Assembly (NCBI RefSeq): GCF_046097105.1
Contig: NZ_CP175562.1
Coordinates: 372,001 to 436,000, forward strand
Reading direction: 5' to 3'
From: Natroniella sp046097105
GTDB lineage: Bacteria; Bacillota; Halanaerobiia; Halobacteroidales; Halobacteroidaceae
Length of the DNA: 64,000 nucleotides
Positions 62,885 to 64,000 of the stretch are shown here, piece after piece (the stretch's first letter is position 1; every line of letters starts with the position of its first letter). Under the pieces are notes generated by a model, which did no database searches, was not told the DNA's origin, and saw nothing but the letters and a program-made list of their open reading frames with translations. The translations under genes were made by a program, and so were the position numbers.

Positions 62885-64000
62885 ATGAATCCTAGAATAG
62901 TAATAGCTGGTACTAAAAGTGGAGTAGGAAAGACGACAATTACGATCGGTTTGATGGCTGCTTTAGTGGAGCAGGGTTATAATGTGCAGCCTTATAAGGT
63001 TGGCCCGGATTATATCGATCCAGGATTTCATACTATAGTTACTGGCAATCAATCTCGTAATTTAGATAGTTATTTCTTATCAGAAGAAGGAGTTAGAGAG
63101 AGTTTTTTGAATGCTTCTCAAGAAGCTGATATTTCAATTGTTGAAGGTGTCATGGGGCTATTTGATGGGAAGCAAGGTCGTAAAAAGCAAGGGAGTACAG
63201 CCCAAATTGCCAAAATATTAAAGGCATCGGTTGTATTGGTGATTGATGTTAAAAAGGTGGCCCAAAGTGCTGCTGCAATGGTTTATGGTTACAAAAATTT
63301 TGATTCTGAATTGAATTTAGCAGGGGTTATCTTAAATAATGTAGGTAGTAAGCGACATTATGAAATGATTAAAGGGCCAATTGAAGAGGAGGTTGGAGTA
63401 AGAGTATTGGGTTATCTATCTTCTCAACAGGAGTTAGAGTTACCAGAGCGTCATTTAGGTTTGATACCAACGGCAGAGAGTGAAGAGTTGACGGACTATA
63501 TTACTCAGTTGAGTGATCTAATCAAGCAGTATCTTGATTTAGAAGCTGTAGTTGAGTTAGCTAAGACTTCTGTTGACTTAGAATTAGCAGAGCAGAAGCT
63601 CTTTGCTCAGACTGATGAGTACAATCTGACTTTGGGTGTAGCTTATGATCAGGCTTTTAATTTTTATTACCAGGATAACCTTGATATTTTAGAGAATTTA
63701 GGAGTTAAGCTGGAGTATTTTAGTCCGATTAATCATTATAAATTACCAGAGGTTGATGGGTTATATATTGGTGGTGGTTTTCCAGAAAGCTTTTTAGAGG
63801 AGTTAACTGCTAATCAAAGCATCAAAGAAGATATTTATCAGCGGGTAGAAGCAGGATTGCCTATTTATGCTGAATGTGGAGGTTTGATGTACTTAACAGA
63901 ACAGATTACAGATTTTGCTGGAGAGAACTTTCCAATGGTTGGATTGATTTCGGCCCAAGTAGAGATGCAGGATAGATTACAAGCAATGGGTTATGTCAAG
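62885..64000 (+). CDS. cbiA: cobyrinate a,c-diamide synthase (partial, 3' end outside window)
   Basis: CbiA amidates the a and c acetate side chains of cobyrinate using glutamine and ATP. The first 372 codons are visible, open to the window edge. Motifs are the P-loop GTKSGVGKTT (9-18), VGPDYIDPGFHT, DSYFLSEEGV, VEGVMGLFDG, YIGGGFPESFLEEL and the glutaminase cysteine in YAECGGLMYL. ATG 62885 follows GGGGAG. The enzyme should act before the cobyric acid synthases although its gene lies after them. Confidence 0.95.
   Translation, partial: MNPRIVIAGTKSGVGKTTITIGLMAALVEQGYNVQPYKVGPDYIDPGFHTIVTGNQSRNLDSYFLSEEGVRESFLNASQEADISIVEGVMGLFDGKQGRKKQGSTAQIAKILKASVVLVIDVKKVAQSAAAMVYGYKNFDSELNLAGVILNNVGSKRHYEMIKGPIEEEVGVRVLGYLSSQQELELPERHLGLIPTAESEELTDYITQLSDLIKQYLDLEAVVELAKTSVDLELAEQKLFAQTDEYNLTLGVAYDQAFNFYYQDNLDILENLGVKLEYFSPINHYKLPEVDGLYIGGGFPESFLEELTANQSIKEDIYQRVEAGLPIYAECGGLMYLTEQITDFAGENFPMVGLISAQVEMQDRLQAMGYVK

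Overview
The window comes from a low-G+C, anaerobic, endospore-forming member of the Bacillota. The 16S rRNA and the gene content would fit Halanaerobiales (a Halobacteroidaceae-like organism), but that placement is from memory, not from a search. Sporulation genes (ytxC, spoVD-type PBP, spoIIGA, sigE), a meso-diaminopimelate-type MurE, an oxygen-independent (CbiX/CbiD/CbiG) cobalamin pathway, and tungstate and nickel uptake genes all agree with this picture. Every confident protein gene is on the + strand. The only believable - strand gene is a 40-codon ORF at 17416-17538.

Layout. (1) 1-9977: end of ytxC, a short DUF445 gene, a Thr T-box with thrS, the L20-type leader with infC-rpmI-rplT, a SpoU-family rRNA methylase, and a Phe T-box with pheS-pheT. 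(2) 9985-17307: an rRNA operon with four tandem promoters (16S-23S-5S, no tRNA in the internal spacer) followed by 14 tRNA genes and a terminator. (3) 17349-31506: a bidirectional terminator, the small - strand ORF, then the dcw cluster rsmH-ftsL-spoVD-murE-murF-mraY-murD-ftsW-murG-murB-murA (no mraZ). (4) 31841-37351: ftsQ-ftsA-ftsZ, spoIIGA-sigE and an unrecognised 111-aa gene. (5) 37461-49169: apbE; cobalamin riboswitch with cobT; a MscS channel; nikR; a second cobalamin riboswitch with nikA-nikB-nikC (no ATPase genes); tupA-tupB-tupC with a ModE-like regulator and a decayed methyltransferase. (6) 49207-64000: a third cobalamin riboswitch, then cbiX-C-D-E-T-L-F-G-H-J-cobU-cbiP-cbiP2-cbiB-cbiA; cbiA runs off the window.

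How the parts work together. Regions 1-4 are housekeeping: aminoacyl-tRNA supply under T-box control, translation factors, wall precursor synthesis, division and the switch to mother-cell sporulation. Regions 5-6 form a corrinoid and metal module. Three B12 riboswitches govern a probable Ni/Co importer, lower-ligand activation (cobT) and corrin ring synthesis. NikR and a ModE-like protein supply metal-specific control.

Most unusual points: two divergent cobyric acid synthase genes in tandem; an apparent AUU start codon for tupC (besides the classical AUU of infC); a ModE-type palindrome just downstream of the tup promoter, in the same operon as a ModE-like gene; a Nik-type importer lacking ATPases; a hairpin-forming repeat inside the third B12 riboswitch; and several families of structured repeats placed just ahead of ribosome binding sites. 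I saw no CRISPR array, prophage, insertion sequence with a transposase, or clear new multi-gene system.
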